A stretch of 64,000 nt of DNA from Zantedeschia hybrid cultivar (lineage: Eukaryota > Streptophyta > Magnoliopsida > Alismatales > Araceae): assembly GCA_030544215.1 (NCBI GenBank), contig JARZZO010000011.1, positions 41,259,001 to 41,323,000 of the forward strand, in the 5' to 3' direction. How positions within the stretch are numbered: position 1 is the first letter of the stretch; each line of letters begins with the position of its first letter. The notes below the pieces were generated by a model, which was not told the origin of the DNA, ran no database searches, and saw only the letters and a list, made by a program, of their open reading frames with translations. Positions 1 to 11,088 of the stretch are shown one piece after another. The position numbers and the translations under genes were made by a program.

Positions 1-568
1 GTTTCATTTATAGCATGCCATTCATGATTTCATCAAACACCTCTTGGTTGATTTGACTGTTGCATTGCATTGAAAAAAAAAAAAAAAAAAGTCTTCTAAG
101 GGCAATTCTCATAAGAACATAAGGTGGAGATTTCATCATCCTTCCTTAGCCCACAAATCACCTTCCTTGCATTGTCATTTCCTAATCCACTAAAAGCAAG
201 TCAAAAGGACTCTAGGGTTCACACTGTGAGTGGTTTAAATTTCGGATTGCCTCTATTTTTGACAACGGTGTCTAGGCTAGAGGTTAAACGGCAAACGCCT
301 AAGCGGGAAAGTGGTTTCTTAATTAGGTCCCTACGAAAGTAGGGGGAGCCTCCTACTATCCCCCCTCTTACCTAGCCGTTGACTAATTGTGGTTGTGACT
401 CGAGGTGGACCCCATTCACCTTGTGAGAAAATTCACATAGAAGTCTAGGTCAACCCTCATTAGGTTAAGATTGTTTGACAATTTGTTTGCATATTAAAAA
501 AAAAAGTGAAAGAAAAATAAAATTCAAATCCTTCTTCTCTCTTTTCGTCCCAGTGTATGCAAGGTAGG
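1..568 (+). other. Leader of Athila/Tat-like element (5' LTR lies outside the window)
   Basis: Non-coding sequence upstream of the gag region. It has an adenine run at about 74-91 and a second A-rich tract near 496-506. No primer-binding site or LTR end is visible, so the 5' LTR and PBS should lie left of position 1. The sequence is interrupted at 568 by a solo LTR and resumes at 1543, about 80 bases before the gag start. Short reading frames here have no recognisable domain. Confidence 0.55.
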
Positions 569-1537
569 TGATGTAGCCGAAGCTATCACGACCGGATTCC
601 GAAGCTGGAATCCGAAGTTTGGGATCCGGAGTTGAGTCGGATCGGTGGAGAGGCCCGACGGGGATCCGGAAGGCGATGGAGGCAGAGATGCGGTCGAAGA
701 TCCGAGGCCGAGGGTCGCTCGGTCGAATGTCGGCTAGCCTCCGGAAGGCGTGGCCGAAGTCCCTCCGGCTGGCGGGCAGGCGGTGCGAAACCGAGTCACC
801 TTCGGGCGAGGAGCAGCCGGCGAATGGCGTCGACACCGGAGGGAGGAGTCCGAGGTCGGCGGCCGAGACCGACTCGGGGAGGTCGGCGATGATTCGAACC
901 GAACCCCTGCAGGAGGGAAAGAAGAAGAAACCGGTCAGTAGGAGTCTCGGGCTTCGGCCCTTAGGAACCCCCTCTGACGGTTAAGTTAGCTTCTGAAGAT
1001 GATTCGATTCAGAAAGACGAAGAGTAGCTTTAGTGCTATTTGGACTATGGTCCTTGAGGGTCACGGAGACATACCTTTGGTAATAAATAGCGGTGTATTT
1101 ATAGCGGAGGATAGAGGATGCTTAACGGTGACAGCCGGTATAGGACTATGTTCCGGTCTTACTGGTAAACCGCCATAGTGCCTAGTCCTCCACCGGAGTG
1201 GGCCGGACACGGCTATTGGGCCGAAGGGGGTTGGGCCGCTAACGGGCCGAAGCCTGCTGGGCCGAGGGCTGCAGTGCCGCTAACGGGCCGAAGGTTATTG
1301 GGCCGCTGACGGGCCGAAGGCTATTGGGCTGCCTGTTGGGCCGAAGGTTATTGGGTTGCCTGTTGGGCCGAGGGCCGCTGGGCTGCCTGTTGGGCCGAGG
1401 GCCGCTGGGCCGCTAACGGGCCGAAGGCTGCTGGGCCGCTGACGGGCCGAAGGCTCCCAGGGGGCCCTTTACTGCCGCTGTTGGGCTGATCTGTGTTGGG
1501 CTTGTTTTAATGGGCCGAATCGGATTCTGCCTCATCA
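569..1537 (-). mobile_element. Solo LTR, family S copy 1, with TSD GTAGG
   Basis: The segment begins TGATGTAGCC and ends CTCATCA, so both strands start TGATG. It is flanked by the perfect 5-bp duplication GTAGG (564-568 and 1538-1542). No internal region or second LTR lies between the duplications, so it is a solo LTR left by LTR-LTR recombination. The TATA-like CTATAAATA reads on the - strand (1096-1104), giving the orientation. Related copies lie at 51437-52234 and 61278-62159. On the - strand a polypyrimidine tract followed by TGCAG (around 900-930) looks like a splice acceptor. It is inserted in the leader of the surrounding Athila-like element and is not that element's own LTR. Confidence 0.9.
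1208..1460. repeat. GGGCCGAAGG-type degenerate tandem array inside solo LTR copy 1
   Basis: About eight to ten degenerate units of roughly 25-35 bases carry the motif GGGCCGAAGG or GGGCCGAGGG alternating with GCTAACGGGCC or CTGTTGGGCC. The array is shorter in copy 2 (51490-51640) and intermediate in copy 3 (61940-62095). This explains most of the difference in LTR length (969, 798 and about 882 bp). Confidence 0.8.
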
Positions 1538-1623
1538 GTAGGATATCTCAAATCCCTAATCTTCTAGGACCGATAGCTGAAATTGAGAGAATTATCTATC
1601 ACAGAAACCCACTGCAAGATCAA

Positions 1624-3318
1624 ATGGCCGATAATCATGATCCACCGAAGCAAATGACGGATTATTTCATCCTAAATCAATATCAACCTTCATCTTGTAT
1701 TCACCTTGCTCAGAATCCGGCCAATCAATATGAAATTAAATCAAGCACTATTCAGATGCTCCCATCTTTTTATGGGAATACGAATGAAGAAGCATCTGGA
1801 TGAATTTCTAGAAATCTGTTCCACGGTGAAGATCCAGAATTTCACCGATGATGCCATTAAATTAACCTTATTCCCATTTTCATTGAAGGATAAGGCTAAA
1901 TATTGGCTAGGGACTATAGGTAGGCCCATTAGGACATGGGAAGAAGTGCAAAAAGAATTTCTAAAGAAGTTCTATCCCATAAGGCGGACCAATACCATGA
2001 GAAGGACTATCATGGGTTTTGCCCAAACTCCCGGGGAATTGATTCAAGAATCTTGGGAAAGATTAAAAGAATTGCTTAGGAAATGCCCTCATCATGGGCT
2101 ATTGAAGTGGCAAATTGTCCAAGCATTCTATGAAGGATTGTCTGAACAGTTCAGATAAATGGTGGATGCCTCATGTGGAGGGGCATTTATGATGAAAAAT
2201 GAAGATGAGGCTTATGATCTATTTGAGATGTTAAGTGAAAATTCCATCAACCATGCCTCATTATCATCTTATGAGAGGTATGTTGGATCATCTAAACGGG
2301 CCGGAATGTATGAACTTAAGGCTCGTGGAGAGCCCGAATCTAGAATGGACATCAATCTGATCAATCAGAAATTGGATAAGGTAGACATCTTGGCCCAAAA
2401 GTTAGACCAACTCTTAGCCTTAAACAAGCAAGAACCTAACTACCCAACACCATCTAGACCATATGAAGGCCCATCTTATATCTCTCATGACATTTATGCT
2501 TTGTGCGCAAGTCCGGCCCATCAAGTGAATGAATGCCCAACTGCGGCACAATTACCACCATTCACTTAAGAACAATTTCAAGCTGCCCAGGGATTTTCCA
2601 GGCCCAATAATGATCTATTCTCTAATACTTACAATTCGGGCTGGAGAAATCACCCTAATTTTGCATGGAGGAACCAACAGGCTCCTTTGCAAATGTCTAA
2701 TCCTCCCATGCATCAATCCCAAAAGCCACAAAACTCATTTCAACATCAGTCCAATTTCTATGGTGATGTACAGGCTAGGGGATCCCAGGCCCAATTCTCT
2801 CAACCGGCCAATACCAATCATTCCAATCAGGTCAACCAGCTCATTATCAATCGTTCCAATCAGGGCAACCAACCCAATACCATCTTCCACCCACTTACCA
2901 ACAACCTCCTCAGCCCAACTTTGATGACAAATTCACTCAACTCTAACAGCTTATCTTGACCCAGCAACAGTCTATTTCTAAGCTGGAGAGCCAAATAGGG
3001 CAATTAGCTGAGGCTACTATGAGAAGAGAAATGAGCCAACTTCCTAGTCAACCCATTGCCGATCCAAGGAATCAGCCTCCGGGTTTTTCACCACAATCGG
3101 GGCTTTTACCTCAACCTGGCCCATTACCACAACCTAAAGGACCACAATTTGAAAATGCTAAGGTCATTTCAACCCTTAAGAGTGGGAAAAGTTTAGAGAA
3201 CCCACAGATAGATGGGGAGTTGATCGAAGATCCCACTAATGGGCCTTATGAAGTTGAAAGCGAGAGTGAGGCTGAATCTAACATGGAGAAGTTGGGGGAG
3301 GATCCAAAAGGAAAATGA
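1624..3318 (+). pseudogene. Athila/Tat-like Ty3/gypsy gag, broken
   Basis: Gag would form the virus-like particle of the retrotransposon. The likely start is ATG at 1624 (MADNHDPPK). A gag core with the WEEVQKEFLKKF region spans about 1850-2155, followed by VDASCGGAF and NEDEAYDLFE (2160-2230). A single zinc-knuckle-like stretch CASPAHQVNEC lies near 2506-2540, and a Pro/Gln/Asn-rich tail with an SKLESQIGQLAEAT coiled segment follows (about 2970-3020). The first Cys of the knuckle appears replaced by Tyr (YALC). Damage: a frameshift near 1780-1800, in-frame stops at 2156-2158 and 2567-2569, a frameshift near 2945, and a stop at 3316-3318. Lineage is assigned from the order and wording of these motifs. 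Athila versus another Tat-group lineage is not fully settled. Confidence 0.85.
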
Positions 3319-6300
3319 CAGATTGATGAAGGCCCAAGTTCAAATCAACCAAGGATGCCATTTCCAAACGCTTTATTAGCTAAGCCCAATGACAAGAAGA
3401 AACTGGCCCAGAATGAGGAGTTGCTGGAATTATTCAAGCAAGTTCAGATTAATATTCCACTTCTCGATGCCATCAAGTATGTGCCAGCTTATGCCAAGTT
3501 CTTCAAGGAATTATGCACACTACGAAGATAATCTAGAATGGCACCTGAAAAGGTTAGGCTATCGGAGGATGTGAGTGCTATTGTAATGAATCATCTTCCC
3601 AAAAAGTTAAAGGATCCCGGGGCACCTATTATCTCATGTGACTTTGGTAGAGTTACATTTGATAGAGCTTTATTGGATTTAGGTGCCAGTGTGAACCTCT
3701 TGCCAATAGCCATTTATGAGAAATTTAATATTGGAGAACTGAAACCCACTTTCATCATCTTACAATTGGCTGATAGGTCTGTGAAGACTCCACGGGAATT
3801 AATTGGGGATGTTATCGTAAAAGTCCATGATTGTTATTTCCCCGTGGATTTTCTTATTTTGGATATGGCATCGCCGGAAGAACTCACTCACACCCCAATC
3901 ATCTTAGGACGTCCATTCTTAGCCATTGCCAAAGCCAATATAAATTGTGAAACTGGCATGATGGACATATCCTTTGGGGGTCAAAAAGTCAAGATTAATG
4001 TCTTCAAAGCATCCCAATATCCAGATCATGAAGAAGAATGCCATACTATCAACATCCTGGATAATTTGGTTGAAGAAAATGTGATGTTCACGCATGACCT
4101 TTTAGAGGAAGCCAATACCTTAAAAGACTCTCCCAGCCCATTAACATCTTGGCCCAAGGTTGAACCTTTACCAGCCTTGCAATCTGAGCCCGCTTTGCCA
4201 TCCTTAGAGGACCCTCATGAGCTTGAACTCAAGTCTTTACCGGAGTCTCTCAAGTACATCTTCTTGGGCCCGTACCAAACTCTCCCGGTCATCATTGCGG
4301 CAAATCTCACATCGCTACAAGAAGCCCAATTAACTAAGGTCCTCAAAGACCACAAGGGTGCCATTGGATGGTCGGTGGCCGATTTAAAGGGAATTAGCCC
4401 GTCCATTTGCATGCATCACATCTATATGGAAGATAATTTTAAGCCCAGTTGGGAGATGCAAAGGCGGCTTAACGCAAACATGAAAGAGGTGGTTAAAAAA
4501 GAGGTTGTAAAATGGCTGGATGCGGGTATCATTTACCCCATATCAGATAGCAAATGGGTAAGCCCAACCCAAGTGGTACCAAAGAAGTCCGGATTGACGG
4601 TTATCAAGAATAATCAGGGGGAGGAGGTACCTACTAGGCTCACAACGGGATGGAGAGTGTGTATTGATTACCGAAAGCTGAATCTCATGACTAAGAAGGA
4701 TCACTTTCCCCTCCCGTTCATGGATCAAATTTTGGAAAAGTTATCAGGCCAGAAGTACTTTTGCTTCTTAGATGGGTACTCCGGGTACAATCAAGTGGCT
4801 ATTTATCCGGAAGATCAAGAAAAGACCACATTTACGTGCCCTTATGGCACGTTTGCTTTCAGGAGAATGCCATTTGGATTATGCAATGCACCAGCCACAT
4901 TTCAACGATGCATGATGGCTATATTCTCCGTTATGGTGGAAGAGTTCCTCGAAATTTTCATGGAAGATTTTTCGATTTCTGGGGATTCTTTTGAAAATTG
5001 TCTGGAGAATCTAAAACAGGTGCTAGCAAGATGCATTGAAACAAATCTGATTCTTAGTTGGGAGAAGAGCCATTTTATGGTTAGAGAGGGCTTCGTTCTA
5101 GGCCATATCATATCTGAAAGAGGGATAGAGGTCGATAAAGCTAAGATTGATCTCATTTCCAATCTTCCTCCACCCACATCGGTAAGACAAATTCGGTCAT
5201 TTCTGGGCCATGCCGGTTTCTATCGCCGGTTCATTCAGAATTTCTCTCAGATTGCACGGCCCTTGACTCTTCTCCTAGCCAAAGATGTCCCATTCCACTT
5301 AGATGAACCATGCATAAAGGCATTCAATTCGTTGAAGGAATATTTAACCAAAGCCCCGATTCTTCAATCTCCTGATTGGTCTTTACCCTTCGAAATCATG
5401 TGTGCTTCTGATTATGCTATCGGTGCGATTTTGGGGCAGAGAATCAACAAATACCCTGTGGTGATTTATTATGCAAGTCGCACCCTTGTAGATGCCCAAA
5501 TGAATTATACTACCACGGAAAAGGAATTATTGGCTGTGGTTTTTGCCCTGGAGAAATTCCGATCTTATCTTTTAAGGGCAAAAGTTATAATCTATTTTGA
5601 TCACTCAGCCTTGAAATACCTTTTAACCAAGAAAGATGCAAAGCCCAAACTCATCAGATGGATCTTACTCCTTCAAGACTTTAATTTAGAAATTCGAGAT
5701 AAAAAGGGCTATGAGAACGTGGTAGCTGACCACCTATCCCGAATTCTGATTTCTGAAAGTGAACCAATGACTGATTCATTCCCTGATGAGCATTTATTGG
5801 CCATTTCTCACACCGTTGCACCTTGGTATGCTCATATTGTCAACTACAAGGTGGCCAATCAACTTCCGGCAGGATGGACCAAAAGTGAAAAGGACCAATT
5901 TTTCTCTCAAGAGAAGTATTACTTCTGGGAGGATCCTGAATTTTTTAAATTTTGTCCCAATCAAATCATTCGGCGATGTGTCCCGGAGGAAGAACAACAA
6001 AGTGTATTGAATTTTTGCTACAATCTTTCTTGTGGGGGCCACTTCTCGGGGAAGAAAACTGCACCGAAGGTCCTGCAAAGTAGTTTTTACTGGCCCACAC
6101 TCTTTAAAGATGCCCATGAGTTCAACAGAACTTGCCTCCGATGCCAGGCTGTAGGAAATATGACAAAAAGGGATATGATGCCACTCAACCCAATCCTGGT
6201 GGTTGAAGTTTTTGATGTTTTGGGGAATAGACTTTATGGGACCTTTTCCACCTTCTTTTGGACATGCATATATCTTGGTAGCGGTGGATTATGTCTCTAA

Positions 6301-7106
6301 GTGGATTGAAGCAATAGCCACCCGAACCAATGATCATAAAGTGGTTATTAAATTCGTCCAGAAAAACATCTTTTCGCGGTTCGAGTGGCCCAAAGCTATC
6401 ATAAGTGATGGGGACACGCATTTTACGAATTCCCAATTTCGATCTTTGCTTAAGAAATATGGGATTAATCACAAATTGGCTACCCCGTATCATCCCCAAA
6501 GGAGTGGCCAAGTGGAGGTTTCCAATAGAGAAATTAAAAACATCTTACAAAAGTCCGTTAAGCCCGATAGGAAGGATTGGTCTGAAAGATTGGATGATGC
6601 TTTATGGGCCTATCGGACCGCTTATAAAACTTCTATTGGCATGTCTCCTTATCGTCTAGTTTTTGGAAAAGCGTACCACCTTTCGGTGGAATTGGAACAT
6701 ATGCCATATTGGGCTATTAAACAAGTAAATATAGATCTAGCTCAAGCGGGTTCCCGACGAACCTTACAACTGGATGAGTTAGAAGAATTGTGTAATAAGG
6801 CATAACTCCAAGATCTATAAAGCCAAAACTAAAGCCTTCCATGATAAACATATTGTGAAAAAATCTTTCCATCCAAATCAAAAAGTTTGGCTATTCAACT
6901 CTAGGCTTCGTTTATTCCCAGGAAAACTGAAATCCAGATGGGATGGACCATTCTTGGTCATTAAAGCCTTCGATCGTGTAGCTGTTAAAATCTTGGATCC
7001 AAAGAATGGGCAAACATTCACTGTTAATGGTCAACGGTTGAAACTATTTATTGAAAACCTTCAAAATGAGCCACCGGAATCCACAGAGCTGAGTGATCTG
7101 CATTAA
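3319..7106 (+). pseudogene. Athila/Tat-like pol: protease, RT, RNase H, integrase, broken
   Basis: The pol frame continues from gag. FKELCT near 3510 is followed by a stop at 3529-3531, then 3538-6300 is open. The protease DLGAS active site starts at 3676. RT runs about 4480-5110 with WRVCIDYRKLN, FCFLDGYSGYNQ and FGLCNAPATFQRCM. The catalytic box reads FMEDF (4957-4971), so the first Asp of the expected FMDDF is Glu (codon 4963-4965). RNase H spans about 5390-5750 with CASD, TEKELLA and VADHLSR. The integrase HHCC region is near 6030-6150. A one-base insertion in a T run near 6216-6221 shifts the frame, and the core continues at 6203-6805 with GIDFMGPF, SDGDTHF and QVEVSNRE (D,D,E present). 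A further shift near 6795-6815 precedes the C-terminal part (6855-7106). The element is inactive for its own mobility. Confidence 0.93.
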
Positions 7107-8323
7107 CTAAACTTTCGTCTGGCTGAAGACATTAAACTTAGTGCTTGTCGGAAGGCAACCTAATATTTTAATTCAGTTTTTGTATTTCTTTTCATTTTTA
7201 GGTCTCTGAGCAGCAGTCGGCTTTGGTAAGTAGCATCCTCGTCATCAAAGGTTGTTTCTCTCCTACACAATTCTCTTATGGTTGGTATGTTTTCCATATC
7301 TTTTATGCCATTGAGGACAATGTTAATCAAGTTGGGGGGTGGGGGTAATCAATATGATATGCATTTGCTTTAAAAAAAAAAAAAAAATCTTTTGAAGAAA
7401 ACTGATATCTTTCATTGAAAAAAATGATCAAAATTTAAAAATTTCTTTCAAAAATTTATTTTCACATCTTATGGAAATTGCATGAAATCTTGTTTCATTA
7501 AGTAAATCTTAAACGAATCAGTTTTTTGTTAGTCACATTGGTTAAAAAGCCTTCAAAGTTTATAATATCCCACTTCACAAGAATCCACGGTAGGATGATT
7601 TTCACACACACACGGCAACTTAGAATGAATGAAAGACCTTAAAAGTATTGAATTGCTAGAATTAGCCTTAAGGATAGGACCACCTATTCTATTTTTTTTT
7701 TTCTTTTGGGTTGAACGAAAGGAACGTTAGGACCCGTAATAGGGGACCGTCCCACTCAGCACTCTAAAGAGGCGATCATTTAAAATGGACAGTTGTAAAC
7801 ATTGAATGCTATAAAAGGTGTCAAAAGAGCTAAAGGAAGGCAAGTAGCAAAAAGTATGCACCTCCCCTCAAGCAAATTAAAGAGAGTAGCAAAAAGTAAG
7901 CACTCTCAAAGGCAAATGCGCAAATAAATTAAAAAGCTGCGCTAAAAAGTCCTTTACACCAGAAAATACGACCAAGTCGTGAAAAGTGCTGAGTTGGAGC
8001 GGGAGCTGAAAAACGGTCTACGCTGACTAATCCGGAAATCTCTTTTTCTCTTCTCTTCCCCAGGTAGTCTTATCTAGAGGGTTAGTAAAGGCAAGGATAT
8101 AACGGAAAGGGCGGAAACGAGTTCTAAGAGTGCCAATTTGCATGCACGATCACCTGTCGCGAATCAAAGTATTGTGGGAAATGAGAACTTTAGCTTAACC
8201 AATCGGCTACCGCTTAAATTGTTAGTGATAGATAACTACAACTGAAGCATGATAATTCATTGTTTATCCTAATTTTTCTCCTATTTGCATTGCTAAGGGA
8301 CTAGCAATGAATAAGTTGGGGGG
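7107..8323 (+). other. 3' non-coding region of Athila-like element, two polypurine tracts, no env-like gene
   Basis: About 1.2 kb between the integrase stop and the 3' LTR. I see no coding region of note, although some Athila relatives have an env-like ORF here. There are two G-rich tracts of polypurine type: AAGTTGGGGGGTGGGGG near 7330-7347 and AAGTTGGGGGG at 8313-8323. The second directly abuts the LTR and is the likely primer for plus-strand synthesis. A short repeat, AGTAGCAAAAAGTA, occurs at about 7845 and 7887. Confidence 0.7.
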
Positions 8324-10027
8324 TGTGATAAGTTGATAATTTTGATCATTTAAGAGCAATCGCATGCATCATACTCATGATTTTATCTGAAAAATAGCAT
8401 GAAATGATACATAATTTTGTACTGATCCCAATGGTTCGAATTTCGTAAAATTCCGAGTTAAAAACATCGGCATTTCATGTGAATAACGGAGTATAACGCA
8501 CTTGTGGTTTTTCGGCAAAAGCGAAATGATAAATAATTTATTTGTGCATAAAAATAATATTATTCACGATAAAAATCTAATTTATATTTATTTTTGTGAA
8601 AACAGGACATGAAGAAGATCTGGCGTGGTTGGTTAAGTTCCTGAAGATTTGTGGAAAGTCTAGTGTTCGAATCTCGACAAAAATAACTTCATTTTGGCAA
8701 AAAGATCAAAGCAGGGGTAAAATGGATATTTATTACTCTAAAAAGAGTTGCCCTAATTCTTACCCAAGAAGAGGACAAGAAGAGCAGCCGCCACCCCCGT
8801 TTCCCTCCGTTCTCTATTTTGAAGATTTCTCTCCTTTTAAAAAGCCACCTCTTCCTTCTTTTTGGCTCTGTCTCTCTCTGGCTTTTTTCCTCTGCTTCTT
8901 CTTCATTTCTCCCCCACGCAAAATCTCTCTCTCTCTGGCTTTTTCCTCTGCTTCTTCTTCATTTCTCCCCCACGCAGAATCTCTCTCTCTGGCTTTTTTC
9001 CTCTGCTTCTTCTTCATTTCTCCCCCACGCAGAATCTCTCTCTCTCTTTTTCTCCCATACGCATTCTCTCCCTCTATCTCTCTTCACCTTTTCTCCTTCT
9101 CTCTCACGAGACCCATCTCTCATTTTCTCCCATTGCACTCTCTCCCCATCTCTCTACCTTTTTACTGTTCTCTCTATCTATCTCCTCTTTCTTCTCTATT
9201 CTCACGCCCTGTCAACGTACGAGGAGGAGGCTGGGGGTACATGTCTGCACCAAAGAGCACTCAGTCAGCGTACATCGTTGCAGGCGCATTGTGCCAATGA
9301 CAGGCTCAAGCTTCCTTCATGTGCATGTGCCTCTTGCTAGCATTGTTGTATTTGGCCGAGTGCCAGTTCTCATATTTTTACAGTTTAAAAGTTCTGATTT
9401 TAATTCTGCTGTTTATAATGTTGTTTTTTTCAATTGATCTAATTATCAGTTAATTGAGCACAAATAGTTTAGGTATCTTTATTTTCTATTATTAAAGATT
9501 CACATGTTAGTCTCAATTTGATTGTTTACATGAATGCAATGAACAGTAAAGTACTATTCAACCCCAACTTTCAAAATTTTATTCGTCCAATGTAAAATTC
9601 TTTTGTTTAAATCAATCGATATCTAGTACTTGTTTTGATTTAAATTTTATTTTAAAAATGTTAAAAAATAAAATAAAATGAAAAAAATCTTTTGATGAAT
9701 AGTAACAAGGGGGGTATGTGGTTGAGTTTGATTGGGATGCATGCGTATGCAGGGCCCTTCATTTAGTGCTCTTTCCCTTGCACCTTTTAGTTTTGACATT
9801 TGCATTAGTACTCTTGTTTGATTAGTTAAAGTTAGTTGATTCCACAATTTTTTTTTACATCTTTATTTTAATTAAAAATATAAAATTTTCAAAATCCAAA
9901 GTTTTCGAAGTTTAAATTTAATTCCCTATGGATTCGACTCGGACTCACCATTATTAATTTTCTAAATCGAATTTAAATGAGCCGAATAAATTTACATTGA
10001 ACGTTTTTACAAATGTTTAACGACACA
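8324..10027 (+). mobile_element. 3' LTR of Athila/Tat-like element
   Basis: It begins TGTGATAAGTTG directly after the polypurine tract and ends ACGACACA, so its termini TGTG/CACA are inverted repeats. The segment before the end, with CCTATGGATTCGACTCGGACTC, is of a type common near the end of Athila/Tat LTRs. Its length of about 1.7 kb fits the group. The following five bases TAATT (10028-10032) would be the target duplication, but the partner is outside the window. Open stretches at 8596-9437 in several frames are low-complexity translations of a pyrimidine-rich tract and are not genes. Confidence 0.75.
8876..9048. repeat. Pyrimidine-rich minisatellite, about 55 bp x 3
   Basis: Three near-identical units contain GGCTTTTTTCCTCTGCTTC followed by ATTTCTCCCCCACGCA, starting near 8880, 8937 and 8991 (spacing about 57 and 54). 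They are joined by CT dinucleotide runs and sit within the 3' LTR. Confidence 0.85.
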
Positions 10028-10050
10028 TAATTTGGAACGATCACTCACCT

Positions 10051-11080
10051 AGTCGGTCAAGATCTACCAGGTGACTCAGGAAGCGACTGTGGATGTACTT
10101 GCCCTTCGTCCCAAAGAGTAGTCTATCAAAGAAAAACACTAAGAAGCTCCTAAGGTCCCTATCTACTCTAACCTTATCACTAGGGTCTTGAAAATATACT
10201 ACGCTAGTTGCCTTGGCTAGTCTGGATCTCAACTCGGCCCGGGACTCGTCGAGTTGCTACCTAGGCTCCTCTAGTCCTAGGGATCTCTCTACCACTGTCC
10301 TGAGGAGGGTCCAAGACTCTCGGCCCTCCAATCCCGTACACTCCAAGCCCAGCAGCTCCTGAGCTAACCCATGGTAATCGGGATACGTGATCCCGCTCAC
10401 CACTCGACCTTCTACCAGAAGGCCGGTAATCCTACACACATCCTCAAGACTGGGGACCATGTGTCCCCAGGGCATTAGAAATGCCCTGCACTTAGCGTGC
10501 CACCTCTCCTTAAGAACCTGCAGCAACACTAAGTCTATCAAAAAAGGTTCTATCTCTAGAATCTCCTGGAACCCCATCTCCGCCAGTCTCACCTTCTGAA
10601 AGTTCAGGAGACCCCGGTAGGCGGCCACTACCAAGTCCCATGAGATCCTGGTCCTCATTGTTCCTTGCAATTGTCAAATTCACCGTCAGGGCATTAATAA
10701 TCATTTTTCTGAACTAATTGTCACTATTTTTGAATCGCATCTGGGTAGAGGGACACGTTTCAAAAGGCGTCCCTGTCCCCAGACGCGTTTCACCACAGGT
10801 TTCCAAAACCTGTGGCTGGCTCTGTTCTCTCACCCCCCCGCCCCCCCCCCCCCCAAAAAAAAAAAAATAGTTGAATCTAACATAAAAAGAGAGTTTCGAG
10901 GCTTACCAAACGTGGGCTTGCCCCTTCGGCCGGAGCTGCTGCCTCCTCGCCTCCCTCGGCCAGTGCCGCCGCTTCCTCGGCCTCCATAAAGCCCGCCACC
11001 TCCGCTAGTTCTGCTACCATTCCTTCCTCCTCGCTTGTCTCCACCACCTCGACGGCAAGTCGTCGCCGCTTCCTGCCCAT
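10051..11080 (-). pseudogene. Plant mobile domain (PMD-like) gene, two exons, truncated
   Basis: On the - strand, exon 1 (11080 to about 10907) starts at ATG 11080-11078. It encodes a basic then Glu/Ala-rich N-terminus (GRKRRR, then EAEEAAALAEGGEE) and ends at the donor GTAAGC (10906-10901). Exon 2 (about 10665 to 10051) holds the PMD-like core: KCRAFLMPWGHMVPSLEDV near 10480-10420, then ITGLLVEGRVVSG. It continues in the same frame through an in-frame TAG at 10259-10257 to LRSFLVFFFDRLLFG, and ends at a perfect donor GTGAGT (10050-10045). PMD proteins are plant proteins related to transposon-encoded domains; some act in silencing, others are carried by MULEs or Tat-type elements. Copia C1 sits 4-8 bases upstream of the ATG, and the Athila-like LTR ends 18 bases after the second donor, inside the intron. 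The stop and both insertions make it a pseudogene. Confidence 0.7.
10831..10869. repeat. Homopolymer C run followed by A run in PMD intron
   Basis: About 22 C (one G) are followed by about 13 A. It lies within the first intron of the PMD pseudogene. Confidence 0.9.
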
Positions 11081-11088
11081 GTCACTGG

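Noticed and set aside
619..984. Overlapping + and - strand frames (465-984) rich in Arg, Gly and Ser
   Set aside because: They fall within a GC-rich LTR and are open in several frames at once, a composition effect.
569..1537. 5' LTR of the Athila-like element
   Set aside because: It has its own perfect 5-bp duplication, no PBS follows it, it shares nothing with the element's 3' LTR at 8324-10027, and its TATA box points the other way.
8596..9437. Long Ser/Leu/Phe-rich frames
   Set aside because: These are translations of a CT-rich minisatellite within the 3' LTR.
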